64,000 bases of DNA from Gemmatales bacterium (GTDB lineage: Bacteria; Planctomycetota; Planctomycetia; Gemmatales; HRBIN36), in contig JANXCQ010000008.1 of assembly GCA_025060195.1 (NCBI GenBank), forward strand, positions 1 to 64,000, given 5' to 3'. Under the pieces are notes generated by a model that saw nothing but the letters and a program-made list of their open reading frames with translations, did no database searches and was not told the origin of the DNA. Of the stretch, positions 45,338 through 53,918 are shown one piece after another (positions within the stretch are counted from its first letter, which is position 1; the number at the start of each line of letters is the position of its first letter). Position numbers and translations under genes: made by a program.

Positions 45338-46603
45338 TCACTCTACTGGGGGCGGGGAAGCGGGCAGAGGAAGTCTGAGTGGTATCCGCTGATTCTGCCG
45401 CAACACCGTGACAGTAACCGTGTCGCCCCATTGACGGTTCAGGTGCAGATGCGCGTGAAGTTGGCGGATCGTCATATCTTCCCGCAGCCCATCCAGTTCG
45501 ATGACGACATCGCCGTTACGAATCCCTGCCTGTTGTGCATGCGGGCCATACACTGCCTGAACGCTAATCGCCAAGGCGTTCTCGGCCAGACCCAGTTGAC
45601 GTTTCTGTTGCGGCGAAAGTGTACTGCCCCAGAATCCCGCACCGGGACCGACCAGGTGCAAAGTTTCCCGCCAGCTGGGATCGCGGCTGCGTTTCCAGCC
45701 TGCTGGCAGAGTAAGCACAATTTCGGTGGTCTTTTTTTCCCGTTGGATAGTCAACTTTACCTGGCCTGGGTCGGGCACCAGGGACAATTGGTGTGTGATG
45801 TCGCCGAAGGTGAGGACGGCCTGACCGTTGACTGCCAGCACTGCATCGCCTGCCCGCAGCCCTGCACGCTCCGCGGGAGAACGCGCCAGCACACGCCGAA
45901 TCAGTCGTTGGTCCACGGCATCCAGTTCCACGCCGAGAGTCGAAGGCGGCGGATAAATGAACACCATTTCTTTCCGCAGCCGTTTTTCCCGGCGCGCCTG
46001 GATCAGTTCTGCACCCTTGACATCATGGCAATGGATGCAGCCCTGGGGGCGACGCGGTATGATTTCCCGCATCACTGGCAAGTCTTCGGGCACACGTTTC
46101 GCTGGAACCGTTTTGTCATCGGGTTGGCGAACACCGCCTTGCCGATGCAAGTCCAGGACTTCCTTCATGGTGCGCAGCAGCGATTCTTTGTTCAGGTGCG
46201 ATTCGGCATCGTGATCTTCGCGGCCGCCGTATCGGGCGTAAATGTGCTCGTCGGCATTCATGAAAAACGCCATCCAGGTCAGGTCGTAATCAAAACGGAA
46301 CACATTGATATTCACGCCGTTCATGGCCTGAATCCGCACGCAGACAAACTGTTCCGCCAGCCGAGCCACCTCATCATCCTGACGGACGACCTGTCCGTCG
46401 AAAGGAGAACAAGCTGGTCACCTTTCGCACCGCAGGACAACAAACATCGGCTTACCGCTCTGACGCGCTAACCGTTTGCCCTCTTCATAGTCATAAACCC
46501 AGCGAATTTTGCCTTCGACAGGGGTGGGCTTCGCTCCCTGTCCGAAAGCGCTCATCGCCCAGCCTAATACGACACAGCCCACTATCCCGCAGCGCCTCAG
46601 CAT
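45338..46603 (-). CDS. Trx-like/PDZ selenoprotein (in-frame UGA read as Sec)
   Basis: The track shows two ORFs (46418-46648 and 45338-46369). They are in one frame, interrupted only by TGA at 46420-46418. Read through, the product is 421 aa from ATG 46603 (AGGGAGG upstream). It has a signal peptide, a Trx-like domain with SGKPMFVVLRCERUPACSPF (C59, U62, C65), a c-type heme-like CIHCH (189-193), and two PDZ domains (about 222-290 and 345-406). A SECIS-like hairpin follows the UGA. I recall annotation pipelines naming a Trx7/PDZ (seleno)protein family in planctomycetes. Likely role: periplasmic redox or protein quality control. Sec machinery is not in this window. Confidence 0.8.
46381..46399 (-). 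promoter_or_regulatory. Bacterial SECIS-like hairpin
   Basis: 18 bases after the UGA, the mRNA reads GACGGAC-AGGUC-GUCCGUC, a perfect seven-pair stem with a five-base loop. The loop AGGUC contains the GU of bacterial SECIS elements and resembles the apical loop of E. coli fdhF (AGGUCU). The loop begins 26 bases after the UGA, within the distance usual for bacterial elements. It encodes DGQVVRQ in the protein. Confidence 0.75.
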
Positions 46604-46789
46604 GGTTGCCTCCCTGGCGTGCATGGGCTTGAGTTCGTGGCACACCAAAGCTCCGCAGGTTCCCCTCCCATTGGGAAACCAACCGCCCTCTGGTGGTTTT
46701 CGGCCAGTTTGACGAGGCTGTCACAACATTTTCCATTACGTCTTGCACATCTTGGCACGGTTTTTCCTGAAGTTACTTCAACATGAATG

Positions 46790-47671
46790 TCACACGCCCA
46801 TAATGTTGTAGCCACAGTCCACATAAAGAATCTGTCCCGTGATAGCCGAGGCCAAGGGACTGCAGAGGAACAACACCGCATTGGCCACTTCCTCAGGCCG
46901 AATGGCACGGGGTAGGGGACTTCGTTGGGCCGCGTACTGAATCATTTGGTTGATATCCCCGATAGCCCGAGCGGCGCGGGAGGCGTAAGGCCCCGCGGAA
47001 ATTAGATTGACGCGAATGTTGTACTTGCCCAGATTCTGCGCAAGCTGTCGTGCGTCAATTTGTAAGGCGGCTTTCGCGGCCGACATCCCGCCTCCGTAAT
47101 GCGGTACCACCCGTTCGCCGCCCAAATAAGTCAACGCTACGGCCGAAGCCCCGTCGGGGCGATCCTTCATCAACGGCCAGGCACGCTGTAACAGGCCCGT
47201 CAGCGAATAGGCACTCACCGACAGAGCCGTTAAATACGCCTGCCGACTCGTCTCCAATTGAGTTTTTTTGATTTCGGGACTGAATGCGATGGAGTGAATG
47301 AGAATATCCAAGGCCCCGTATTCGCGGCTGATTACGTCTATCAAGCCTTGAATGGAATAATCGCTAAAGCGTTGGTAACGCCGATCATTCCGGGTCTGCT
47401 CGTCCACATCCTGCATGGTGTCGAAACGAACGTCGCAGGCCACCAGCTTTTCCACGTATAACATCCCCGCGCCATACGGTAATATGCGCGACTCAGCGTC
47501 CTGTTCGCGCGTCAGAATACTCTCCACAATCGTGTACACCCGCGGATGACAGGCAAAAATCAGCCGACAACCAGCCGCTTGCAAAGTTTTCGCTATGAAC
47601 CAGGCAAAGCCCTCGTTATCGCCTACACCCGTAACTAACGCGATTTTACCGCTCAAATCAATGGGCACCAT
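46790..47671 (-). CDS. fabI: Enoyl-ACP reductase
   Basis: NADH-dependent last step of each fatty-acid elongation round. 293 aa from ATG 47671; the 29 preceding residues of the track ORF lack a ribosome site, while GAGAGG lies upstream of this ATG. It is an atypical SDR with the TGVGDNEGFAW cofactor loop and the Y-x6-K catalytic pair in HYGGGMSAAK. Its length and the end GYNIMGV resemble the plant and apicomplexan branch. It is divergent from the EF-P gene. Confidence 0.92.
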   Translation of the reverse strand: MVPIDLSGKIALVTGVGDNEGFAWFIAKTLQAAGCRLIFACHPRVYTIVESILTREQDAESRILPYGAGMLYVEKLVACDVRFDTMQDVDEQTRNDRRYQRFSDYSIQGLIDVISREYGALDILIHSIAFSPEIKKTQLETSRQAYLTALSVSAYSLTGLLQRAWPLMKDRPDGASAVALTYLGGERVVPHYGGGMSAAKAALQIDARQLAQNLGKYNIRVNLISAGPYASRAARAIGDINQMIQYAAQRSPLPRAIRPEEVANAVLFLCSPLASAITGQILYVDCGYNIMGV

Positions 47672-47936
47672 AGCCTTTTCCTCTCGATAATTCTTGCGCT
47701 TTGCTTGGCCGCGTTGCTTACTTGCCATTGTGCTAACACTTTCCCAAACAGTTGGCAAGACGAATCAACACCGGACCTTAGCCGTTCTTGTCCACGATAG
47801 TGCCACGTAGAGTATCAAAATTACGCCACCACGAATTTTCCAGGCGACGAAAGCGCTGCGGCGAACAGCGCATGTAAATTTACTACAGCGTCATCAATTC
47901 TTTATGCGGGTGTAGTGCGGCTCTCGGTCGGATTGC

Positions 47937-47942
47937 TACAAT
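47937..47942 (+). promoter_or_regulatory. Candidate -10 box of the EF-P-like gene
   Basis: TACAAT is 32 bases before the ATG, giving a leader of about 25 bases that includes the GGAGG ribosome site. No good -35 box is present at 17 bp. Confidence 0.35.
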
Positions 47943-47974
47943 ATGTAAATAAGTTCGCTGATGGAGGATTTGCC

Positions 47975-48544
47975 ATGATTAGTGCGTCCGAGTTGAAAAA
48001 GGGAACCGTGATTACCCTCGACGGCGCTCACTGGATTGTGGAGGATTACCACATCCAAAAAACCGCGCAACGCAAGCCGGTGTTGCAGGTGCGGCTCCGC
48101 AACATGCGGACGGGCCACGTCGTGGAACGCAGCTTCAGCGAAACGGATCGCGTCGAAGTGCCTGAAGTTGCCACCCGCCAATTTCAGTTCTTGTACGAGG
48201 ACCAAACGGGCTATGTCTTTATGGATGTGGAAACTTACGATCAAATCACCGTCCCCGCGGCGATTATCGGCAAAGGGAAATGGTTGCTCAAGGAGGGCGC
48301 AGAATTTCCCATCCGCTTGGTCGAAGGCCATCCCGTACAAGTCGTGTTCCCGCCTAACTTTGTGGATGAAGTGGTAGAAACTGGAGAAGGCTCGGCCTCT
48401 GGACACGCCAGCAACGTCATGAAAGACGCCAAACTTGCCTGCGGCTTAGAAATCAAGGTACCCCAATTTATCCGGGTCGGGGATCTGGTCCGAGTGGATA
48501 CGGAAACTCACAAATACCTAGGGAAGGAAACTCCAAAAAAGTAG
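47975..48544 (+). CDS. EF-P-family elongation factor with EfpL-like loop
   Basis: 189 aa from ATG 47975 (GGAGG at seven bases; the track start is 20 codons earlier). It shares the three-domain EF-P layout and helps ribosomes through polyproline stretches. The tip loop of domain I, where EF-P has PGKG, is instead IQKTAQRKPVLQVRL. This has the length and Arg33 position of E. coli EfpL/YeiP (IQSPTARGAATLYKM). The adjoining Lys34 may also be at the tip. The remainder (GYVFMDVETYDQ, PPNFVDEVVET, GLEIKVPQFIRVGD) is typical EF-P. Name the loop type with caution. Confidence 0.82.
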   Translation: MISASELKKGTVITLDGAHWIVEDYHIQKTAQRKPVLQVRLRNMRTGHVVERSFSETDRVEVPEVATRQFQFLYEDQTGYVFMDVETYDQITVPAAIIGKGKWLLKEGAEFPIRLVEGHPVQVVFPPNFVDEVVETGEGSASGHASNVMKDAKLACGLEIKVPQFIRVGDLVRVDTETHKYLGKETPKK

Positions 48545-48620
48545 GGCAACGCTTTCCCGATCCGCGGCCCCGGCCTCTATACACCTAGCGAGGATTTGCC
48601 AACTATCCTCGGACGTGCTT

Positions 48621-49718
48621 ATGAGCTTCACCGACCAAAGTATCGGATTGTCTCCAAAGATTACTGAACGCCTACGTCGTCCCGTCTCACGCTGGCGCCG
48701 CGCCTGGGAGGCATTAATCCGCGCCAGCCTTGCTTCATGTGCCAGTTTCTCTTTGGTCATTACTTTTGCCATACTCGTATTACTCGTGTATCGCTCAATC
48801 CTCTTTTTTCAGGACAGGGAGTATTACGAGCAGCGTCAACTGGCGTTGCAGCTGGCAGCGGCTACATTTCTGGCTACACCCGACGTGAGTTTTCCCTGGA
48901 GTGCAGTTGGAGCCTTGTCAGGTTGGCCACGGCAAGAGTTTCGTGCCCTGGAACGAGAACCTGTTACCCTGAAGTATTTCCTCACTGGGACACGTTGGTC
49001 CGCGGGCATCAAGGGCGAAAAGTACGGCGTGTTGCCTTTGTTAGTGGGCACCCTGATGGTCACGGTGATTGCGGCCTGCTTAGCATTGCCTACGGGCGTA
49101 CTAACCGCCATCTTTCTCAGTGAGTACGCTGGGCCTCGACTCCGCGCATGGCTCAAACCTGTGCTGGAAATCCTAGCGGGCATTCCCACGGTCGTTTACG
49201 GTTACTTCGCTCTGACCACTATCACGCCGCTGTTGCAACAGTGGATTCCCGAAGTCAAGGCGAACAATCAGCTCAGCGGTGGCATTGTCGTTGCCATTAT
49301 GATTTTCCCTATGGTGACCAGTCTCAGTGAAGATAGCTTGCGAGCAGTACCGCAGGCGCTCCGTGATGCTTCGTATGCCTTAGGCGCTAACCGCTTTGAG
49401 ACCGCCACCCGCGTTGTGCTCCCCGCCGCGTTGTCAGGAGTGACGGCCTCGTTCCTGCTCGCCATTGCTCGTGCCATGGGTGAAACCATGGCGGTCACCT
49501 TAGCCTGCGGGGGACAACCCGCTCTCAGCTTCGACCCTCGCGTGGGCGTGGCCACTATCACCAGCTATATCGCTAACATTGCCGGCGGCGACGTCATGCA
49601 CTCCGGCACACATTTTCTATCGTTGTTCGCCCTCGCTTTAGTGCTGTTCCTGACGACCCTGTTGGTTAACCTGATCGGCGTGTTCATCCTGAGAAGATAT
49701 CGCCAAGTCTATGTGTGA
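48621..49718 (+). CDS. pstC: Phosphate ABC transporter permease PstC
   Basis: Inner-membrane permease of the Pst high-affinity phosphate importer; 365 aa, six helices. After the first helix an enlarged periplasmic loop of about 70 residues precedes LLVGTLMVTVIAACLALPTGVLTAIFLSEYAG. The EAA-type coupling motif is in SYALGANRFETATRVVLPAALSGV. ATG 48621 is used; GTG 48615 is possible. It is followed by pstA after 33 bases. No pstS or pstB is next to it. Confidence 0.88.
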   Translation: MSFTDQSIGLSPKITERLRRPVSRWRRAWEALIRASLASCASFSLVITFAILVLLVYRSILFFQDREYYEQRQLALQLAAATFLATPDVSFPWSAVGALSGWPRQEFRALEREPVTLKYFLTGTRWSAGIKGEKYGVLPLLVGTLMVTVIAACLALPTGVLTAIFLSEYAGPRLRAWLKPVLEILAGIPTVVYGYFALTTITPLLQQWIPEVKANNQLSGGIVVAIMIFPMVTSLSEDSLRAVPQALRDASYALGANRFETATRVVLPAALSGVTASFLLAIARAMGETMAVTLACGGQPALSFDPRVGVATITSYIANIAGGDVMHSGTHFLSLFALALVLFLTTLLVNLIGVFILRRYRQVYV

Positions 49719-49751
49719 TCCAGCCCTAGCTAAGATGTATCGGACGAGCTT

Positions 49752-51260
49752 ATGAGCCAGCTACCCGCTCGCACTGGTAATCCACTCCGTGATCCGCCCT
49801 GGACTTTCCGCGAGCTTTGGCCCAGCGCATTGCTGTGGTCGGCCCAGGCACCTCTGATCGTGCTTTTGCTGATAGCTCTAGACTGGCTCGTCGGTTGGAG
49901 CGGTGATTTCGCCTGGACCAATCTCTTTCTTCGCGGGCTGATCCTCACGGTGTTCCTCGGCATCGGCATCTTTTTGGGATACCTCCTGTATTGGTCGCGC
50001 ACGGTGCGCGCCCATGTTTTCGTTGGCATTACTGTGGCCGTAACGTCCATTTCTCTTTTCGTCCTGGCGTGGTTCATCCTTAGCTTGGTACGAGATGGCT
50101 GGCGATGGTTCGAAAACACTCAACGCGCGTTGCAGGAGCACAATCAAGCCCTACTGCGGCGGATGCAGGATTTTCAACAGGAATGCCAGCAGGAGCTGGA
50201 AAATTTCGATCTGGAAGCCAAGCAAGCCCGACAGTCTCTCGAACAGGAGATTCAGGAACAGTTGAAGATCGCCAGTTCTCCCGAGGAACGGGCCCAACTG
50301 GAAGAACAAGCCCATGCTCTGCGTCAGCGCCTGGAACAACGCCTTCAAGCCGCGCGCCAACGTTTGCTCGAAAACCAAGAACAAACCCGTCGCGAAATCG
50401 AAATCCAAGTCCGCGTCGAATGGCGCGACGATATCAGCGCCGTGTCCGCCCTGCGGCAGTTTTTATTAGGCACCGCCAAGGACGAACCTGCTCGGACAGG
50501 CATCCTCCCGGCGATCGTAGGGAGTTTCTACATGGCTATCATCGTGTTATGCGTCGCCGTACCTATCGGTGTGGGTGCCGCCGTGTACCTGGAGGAGTTT
50601 GGACGACGCACAGTCCTGGCCCACATCGTCGAGATCAACTTGGCCAACTTGGCAGGGGTGCCTTCGGTCGTGTACGGCATCCTCGGCGCCTTTATCTTCG
50701 TCGAGTTAATTTTCCAACCGCTAGTAACTCATGAGGGTCAGTTTCGCGTTCGCTGGTTGCAAGAATGGACCGAGTGGCTCTTTGGCAACCAAGTCAAGGT
50801 AGCGCACCGTAATACGCTCGGGGGCGGTCTGACCCTAGCCTTGCTCAGTTTACCTGTCATCATTATCACCGCCCAGGAAGCGATTCGTGCTGTGCCGGTC
50901 TCAGTGCGCCACGCCGCTTTGGCTTTAGGCGCAACCCATTGGCAGGTCATCTCGCACCACGTCCTGCCCTATGCTTTCCCCAACATTTTGACGGGCGTGA
51001 TTCTGGCCATTTCTCGAGTCCTCGGCGAAGCCGCTCCGTTGGTTCTCTTCGGTGCTTTTCTCTACCTCGACTTCACGCCCCATCTGTTTAGCCGCTTTAC
51101 CGTGCTGCCGATGCAAATCTATAACTGGGCCTCCCGGCCACAACCTGCGTGGCATTACTGTGCCGCCATGACCAGCTTAGTCCTGTTAGCGCTACTCCTC
51201 ATTCTCAATGCCGCTGCCATCGTGCTACGCCAACGCGGACAACGCCGATGGCGCTGGTGA
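49752..51260 (+). CDS. pstA: Phosphate ABC transporter permease PstA with a long coiled-coil insertion
   Basis: 502 aa, far above the usual 280-300. Helices 1-3 are followed by a coiled coil of about 95 residues (TQRALQEHNQALLRRMQDFQ ... RLLENQEQTRREIEIQV), then the standard permease core beginning ILPAIVGSFYMAIIVLCVAVPIGVGAAVYLEEF, with coupling loop LALGATHWQVISHHVLPYAFPNILTGV. The insertion sits between the first membrane block and the core, so its side of the membrane is uncertain. The extra module could bridge the ATPase or act as a sensor. Confidence 0.85.
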   Translation: MSQLPARTGNPLRDPPWTFRELWPSALLWSAQAPLIVLLLIALDWLVGWSGDFAWTNLFLRGLILTVFLGIGIFLGYLLYWSRTVRAHVFVGITVAVTSISLFVLAWFILSLVRDGWRWFENTQRALQEHNQALLRRMQDFQQECQQELENFDLEAKQARQSLEQEIQEQLKIASSPEERAQLEEQAHALRQRLEQRLQAARQRLLENQEQTRREIEIQVRVEWRDDISAVSALRQFLLGTAKDEPARTGILPAIVGSFYMAIIVLCVAVPIGVGAAVYLEEFGRRTVLAHIVEINLANLAGVPSVVYGILGAFIFVELIFQPLVTHEGQFRVRWLQEWTEWLFGNQVKVAHRNTLGGGLTLALLSLPVIIITAQEAIRAVPVSVRHAALALGATHWQVISHHVLPYAFPNILTGVILAISRVLGEAAPLVLFGAFLYLDFTPHLFSRFTVLPMQIYNWASRPQPAWHYCAAMTSLVLLALLLILNAAAIVLRQRGQRRWRW

Positions 51261-51280
51261 AACGAGCTCCGTACATTGTG

Positions 51281-51309
51281 TTTTCAGTGTTTGGTTGCTA
51301 ATATATATT
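51281..51309 (+). promoter_or_regulatory. Candidate promoter of the sugar-uptake operon
   Basis: TTTTCA (51281-51286), 17 bases, then TATATT (51304-51309). The leader to ATG 51376 is about 60 bases and includes AGGGGA next to the start codon. The -35 box is weak (4 of 6), the -10 better (5 of 6). Confidence 0.35.
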
Positions 51310-51375
51310 GACCGTTGGAGTGCCGTAGACGCTTACGCGCTGGATTGTGAACCAGACTAGCTTCAGGGGAAACTG

Positions 51376-52377
51376 ATGCGCGTCCTTCTGCGCTTGCTTA
51401 GCACCTTGATGGTGACATGCTTTACTCTTATTCTAGCATGCCTTCGACCACAGGGCGAACGGGTAGGCAAATATATAGTTGTGGGTACCTTCACCGATGA
51501 CGCCCAGCAGGATAAGTGCAAAGCCAACGCGGAAACCGTTCTCGCCCGGCATCCCGACATTAATTGCCTAGTTGGTCTTTGGGCTTATAATCCTCCCGCG
51601 CTACTACAGGTCGTCAAGGAAGCCGGCAAACTGGGCCAGGTTCACATCGTTGCCTTCGACGAAAATGAGGAAACGCTGCAAGGCATCAAAGACGGACACA
51701 TAGTAGGGACTATAGTTCAAGACCCTTATAACTTTGGATATCAATCCATGCGCATCTTGGCCGCCACACTTAGAAAACAGGATCTCATGCTGCCGGAAGA
51801 CCGTATCTTGTATATTCCTCATCGCATCATCACGCGCGACAATGTCGAGGAATTTCATAAACAACTCCGCGAATTGAAAGAGAAACCTGCCGAGCCTCCC
51901 AAGGGTGACCCGAAACAACGACTCTTCTTAGCTTTTATTAGTAACAATCCCCATGAATTCTGGACTATCTGCGAACGTGGGGTGCAAAAAGCGGCGGCAG
52001 ATTTCAACCTCCATTGTGAGTTTCACCGCCCGGCCCGTGGTACTCCAGAGGAACAACGGGCCATCCTCGAAACTTTAATGACGCGAGGAGTTCAGGGAGT
52101 AGCAATTAGCCCTGTGGACGCGGCTAACCAGGCTCAGTTTTTCGATGAAATCGCCTCCAAGATTCCCTTTATCGCTGCCGACAGCGACTTACCCCCGGGC
52201 AGTAAACGTCTGTGTTACGTCGGCACGAATAACGTGGAGGCCGGACGCGCCGCAGGGCGACTGGTGCGTCAAGTATTGCCCCAGGGAGGCAAAGTCGCTA
52301 TTTTTGTCGGCCGCTTAGATGTCCAGAATGCTGTGGAGCGAAGACAGGGTGTTTTAGAGGCTCTGAGTGAGCCATGA
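51376..52377 (+). CDS. Sugar-binding protein with reversed (circularly permuted) halves
   Basis: 333 aa. A lipoprotein-like signal (STLMVTCFTLILACLRP, with lipobox LILAC) is followed by the segment that normally ends a type-I periplasmic binding protein: YIVVGTFTDDAQQ, CLVGLWAYNPPALLQVV, HIVAFDENEETLQGIKDGHIVGTIVQ (about 30-165). Next comes a Pro-rich linker (EKPAEPPKGDPKQ), and only then the segment that normally begins one: RLFLAFISNNPHEFWT, GVAISPVDAANQ, YVGTNNVEAGRAAGRLV, VAIFVGRLDVQNAVERRQGVLEAL. The ends would join smoothly in a normal order. The stop overlaps the ATPase start (ATGA). Confidence 0.85.
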   Translation: MRVLLRLLSTLMVTCFTLILACLRPQGERVGKYIVVGTFTDDAQQDKCKANAETVLARHPDINCLVGLWAYNPPALLQVVKEAGKLGQVHIVAFDENEETLQGIKDGHIVGTIVQDPYNFGYQSMRILAATLRKQDLMLPEDRILYIPHRIITRDNVEEFHKQLRELKEKPAEPPKGDPKQRLFLAFISNNPHEFWTICERGVQKAAADFNLHCEFHRPARGTPEEQRAILETLMTRGVQGVAISPVDAANQAQFFDEIASKIPFIAADSDLPPGSKRLCYVGTNNVEAGRAAGRLVRQVLPQGGKVAIFVGRLDVQNAVERRQGVLEALSEP

Positions 52378-53918
52378 CCTCTTCCCCAAGTCCTCAGCCC
52401 GCCACTCACCACGTTCCGCTTCTCGAAGCTGTGGGAATCAGTAAGTCCTTCCCCGGCGTCCAGGCGTTATCCCAAGTATCGCTCCGACTATATCCCGGCG
52501 AGATATTAGCTGTCGTGGGCGAGAACGGGGCTGGTAAGTCCACGCTTATGAAAATCCTGGCCGGCATTTTGCAACCCGATCAGGGACAAATCTTCTTAGA
52601 AGGCAAGCCTGTCCAGTTCCGGAATGTGCATGACGCCCAACGGCACGGAATCGCATTGATTCATCAGGAACTTAACTTAGTCCCTAATTTAGACATCGCC
52701 AGCAATATTTTTCTAGGACGTGAACCATGCGGTTGGCCGCCGCTCTGCTGGCTTTGTCGCGAAATTTACACTCTGGCGGCCAATTACGCCCAACAATTAG
52801 GCATTCGGGCACCTCTGACCACGCTGGTGAAAGATTTGCCGCTCGGTCAGCAACAGCTGGTCGAAATTGCGAAAGCCCTGGCGTCGGCCTCTCGTATCCT
52901 GATTATGGATGAACCCACTTCAAGTCTAACTCAAAGGGAATCCGAGCGCCTATTCGCTATCATTCGACAACTAAGTGACCAAGGGGTCAGCATTATCTAC
53001 ATTTCCCATCGTTTGCGTGAGGTGGAGCTCATTGCGAATCGGGTACTTGTGTTGCGTGATGGTCGCCAGGTGGGTGAGTTACAGCGCGGGCAGATCACCC
53101 ACGAGGACATGGTCCGACTCATGGTCGGAAGGGAACTGAGACAATTCTATCATCGCCATTTTGCCCCCTCGGCCCGTGATAAGATCTTGGTAACCGTGAG
53201 AGACCTTCGCCTTCATGCGCAGCAACGAAACCCCATCTCCTTTGACATTTATCACGGTGAAATCGTCGGCTTAGCCGGCTTGATGGGATCAGGACGTACT
53301 CGCTTAGTCCAAACTCTGTTCGGGTTATCTCCTAAGTTTTCCGGGAAAGTTTATCTCCATGGCCAGGAAGTAGAGATTTCTTCCCCTGCGGATGCCATCC
53401 AGGCGGGCATTTACTTAATTCCGGAGGACCGTAAGCAGTTTGGGCTGATCCTCAATGATACAGTCTGCCATAACATCAGCCTGCCCTCTCTGCGCGAACT
53501 AAGTCGCTACACCTTAGTGCGATCGCGGCAGGAGAGGACATTAGCATCGCAGTTGGTGCAGCAACTTAGTATCCGTACCCCGGGCCTGCAGCAAATGGTC
53601 GGCTTACTAAGCGGAGGGAATCAACAAAAGACCGTTCTCGCCAAATGGTTGGCGCGACAACCGCGTTGGTTGTTACTTGACGAACCGACTCGCGGTATTG
53701 ACATATACGCTAAATCAGAAATCTATGCTTTAGTAGATTCGCTCGCGCAACAGGGAGTTGCTATTCTTATGGTATCCAGCGAACTGGAAGAAATTTTAGG
53801 TTTATGCGACCGCGTCCTTGTTATGCACCAGGGGGAACTCGTGGGCGAACTCGACCGCAGCCACCTCAGTGAAGAAGCAATCATGCAATTAGCCACTGGA
53901 GGGAAGCATCTATCATGA
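52374..53918 (+). CDS. Sugar ABC transporter ATP-binding protein (RbsA-like, dual domain)
   Basis: 514 aa with two ABC domains in tandem, typical of ribose/xylose-type importers. Domain 1 has GENGAGKST, LPLGQQQLVEIAKAL and IMDEPTSSLT. Domain 2 has a degenerate P-loop (GLMGSGRT), LSGGNQQKTVLAKWL and LLLDEPTRGID, as expected in RbsA. It overlaps both neighbours by four bases (ATGA at each end). Confidence 0.93.
   Translation: MTSSPSPQPATHHVPLLEAVGISKSFPGVQALSQVSLRLYPGEILAVVGENGAGKSTLMKILAGILQPDQGQIFLEGKPVQFRNVHDAQRHGIALIHQELNLVPNLDIASNIFLGREPCGWPPLCWLCREIYTLAANYAQQLGIRAPLTTLVKDLPLGQQQLVEIAKALASASRILIMDEPTSSLTQRESERLFAIIRQLSDQGVSIIYISHRLREVELIANRVLVLRDGRQVGELQRGQITHEDMVRLMVGRELRQFYHRHFAPSARDKILVTVRDLRLHAQQRNPISFDIYHGEIVGLAGLMGSGRTRLVQTLFGLSPKFSGKVYLHGQEVEISSPADAIQAGIYLIPEDRKQFGLILNDTVCHNISLPSLRELSRYTLVRSRQERTLASQLVQQLSIRTPGLQQMVGLLSGGNQQKTVLAKWLARQPRWLLLDEPTRGIDIYAKSEIYALVDSLAQQGVAILMVSSELEEILGLCDRVLVMHQGELVGELDRSHLSEEAIMQLATGGKHLS

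Noticed and set aside
45041-46471. A 476-aa plus-strand ORF across the acs/selenoprotein region.
   Set aside because: It is antisense to two supported genes, begins inside acs and has composition typical of a shadow frame (His, Arg, Gln rich).
46769-46785. Palindrome TGAAGTTACTTCA near the end of fabI as a terminator.
   Set aside because: The loop would be only one base and no U-tract follows; it is more likely chance.
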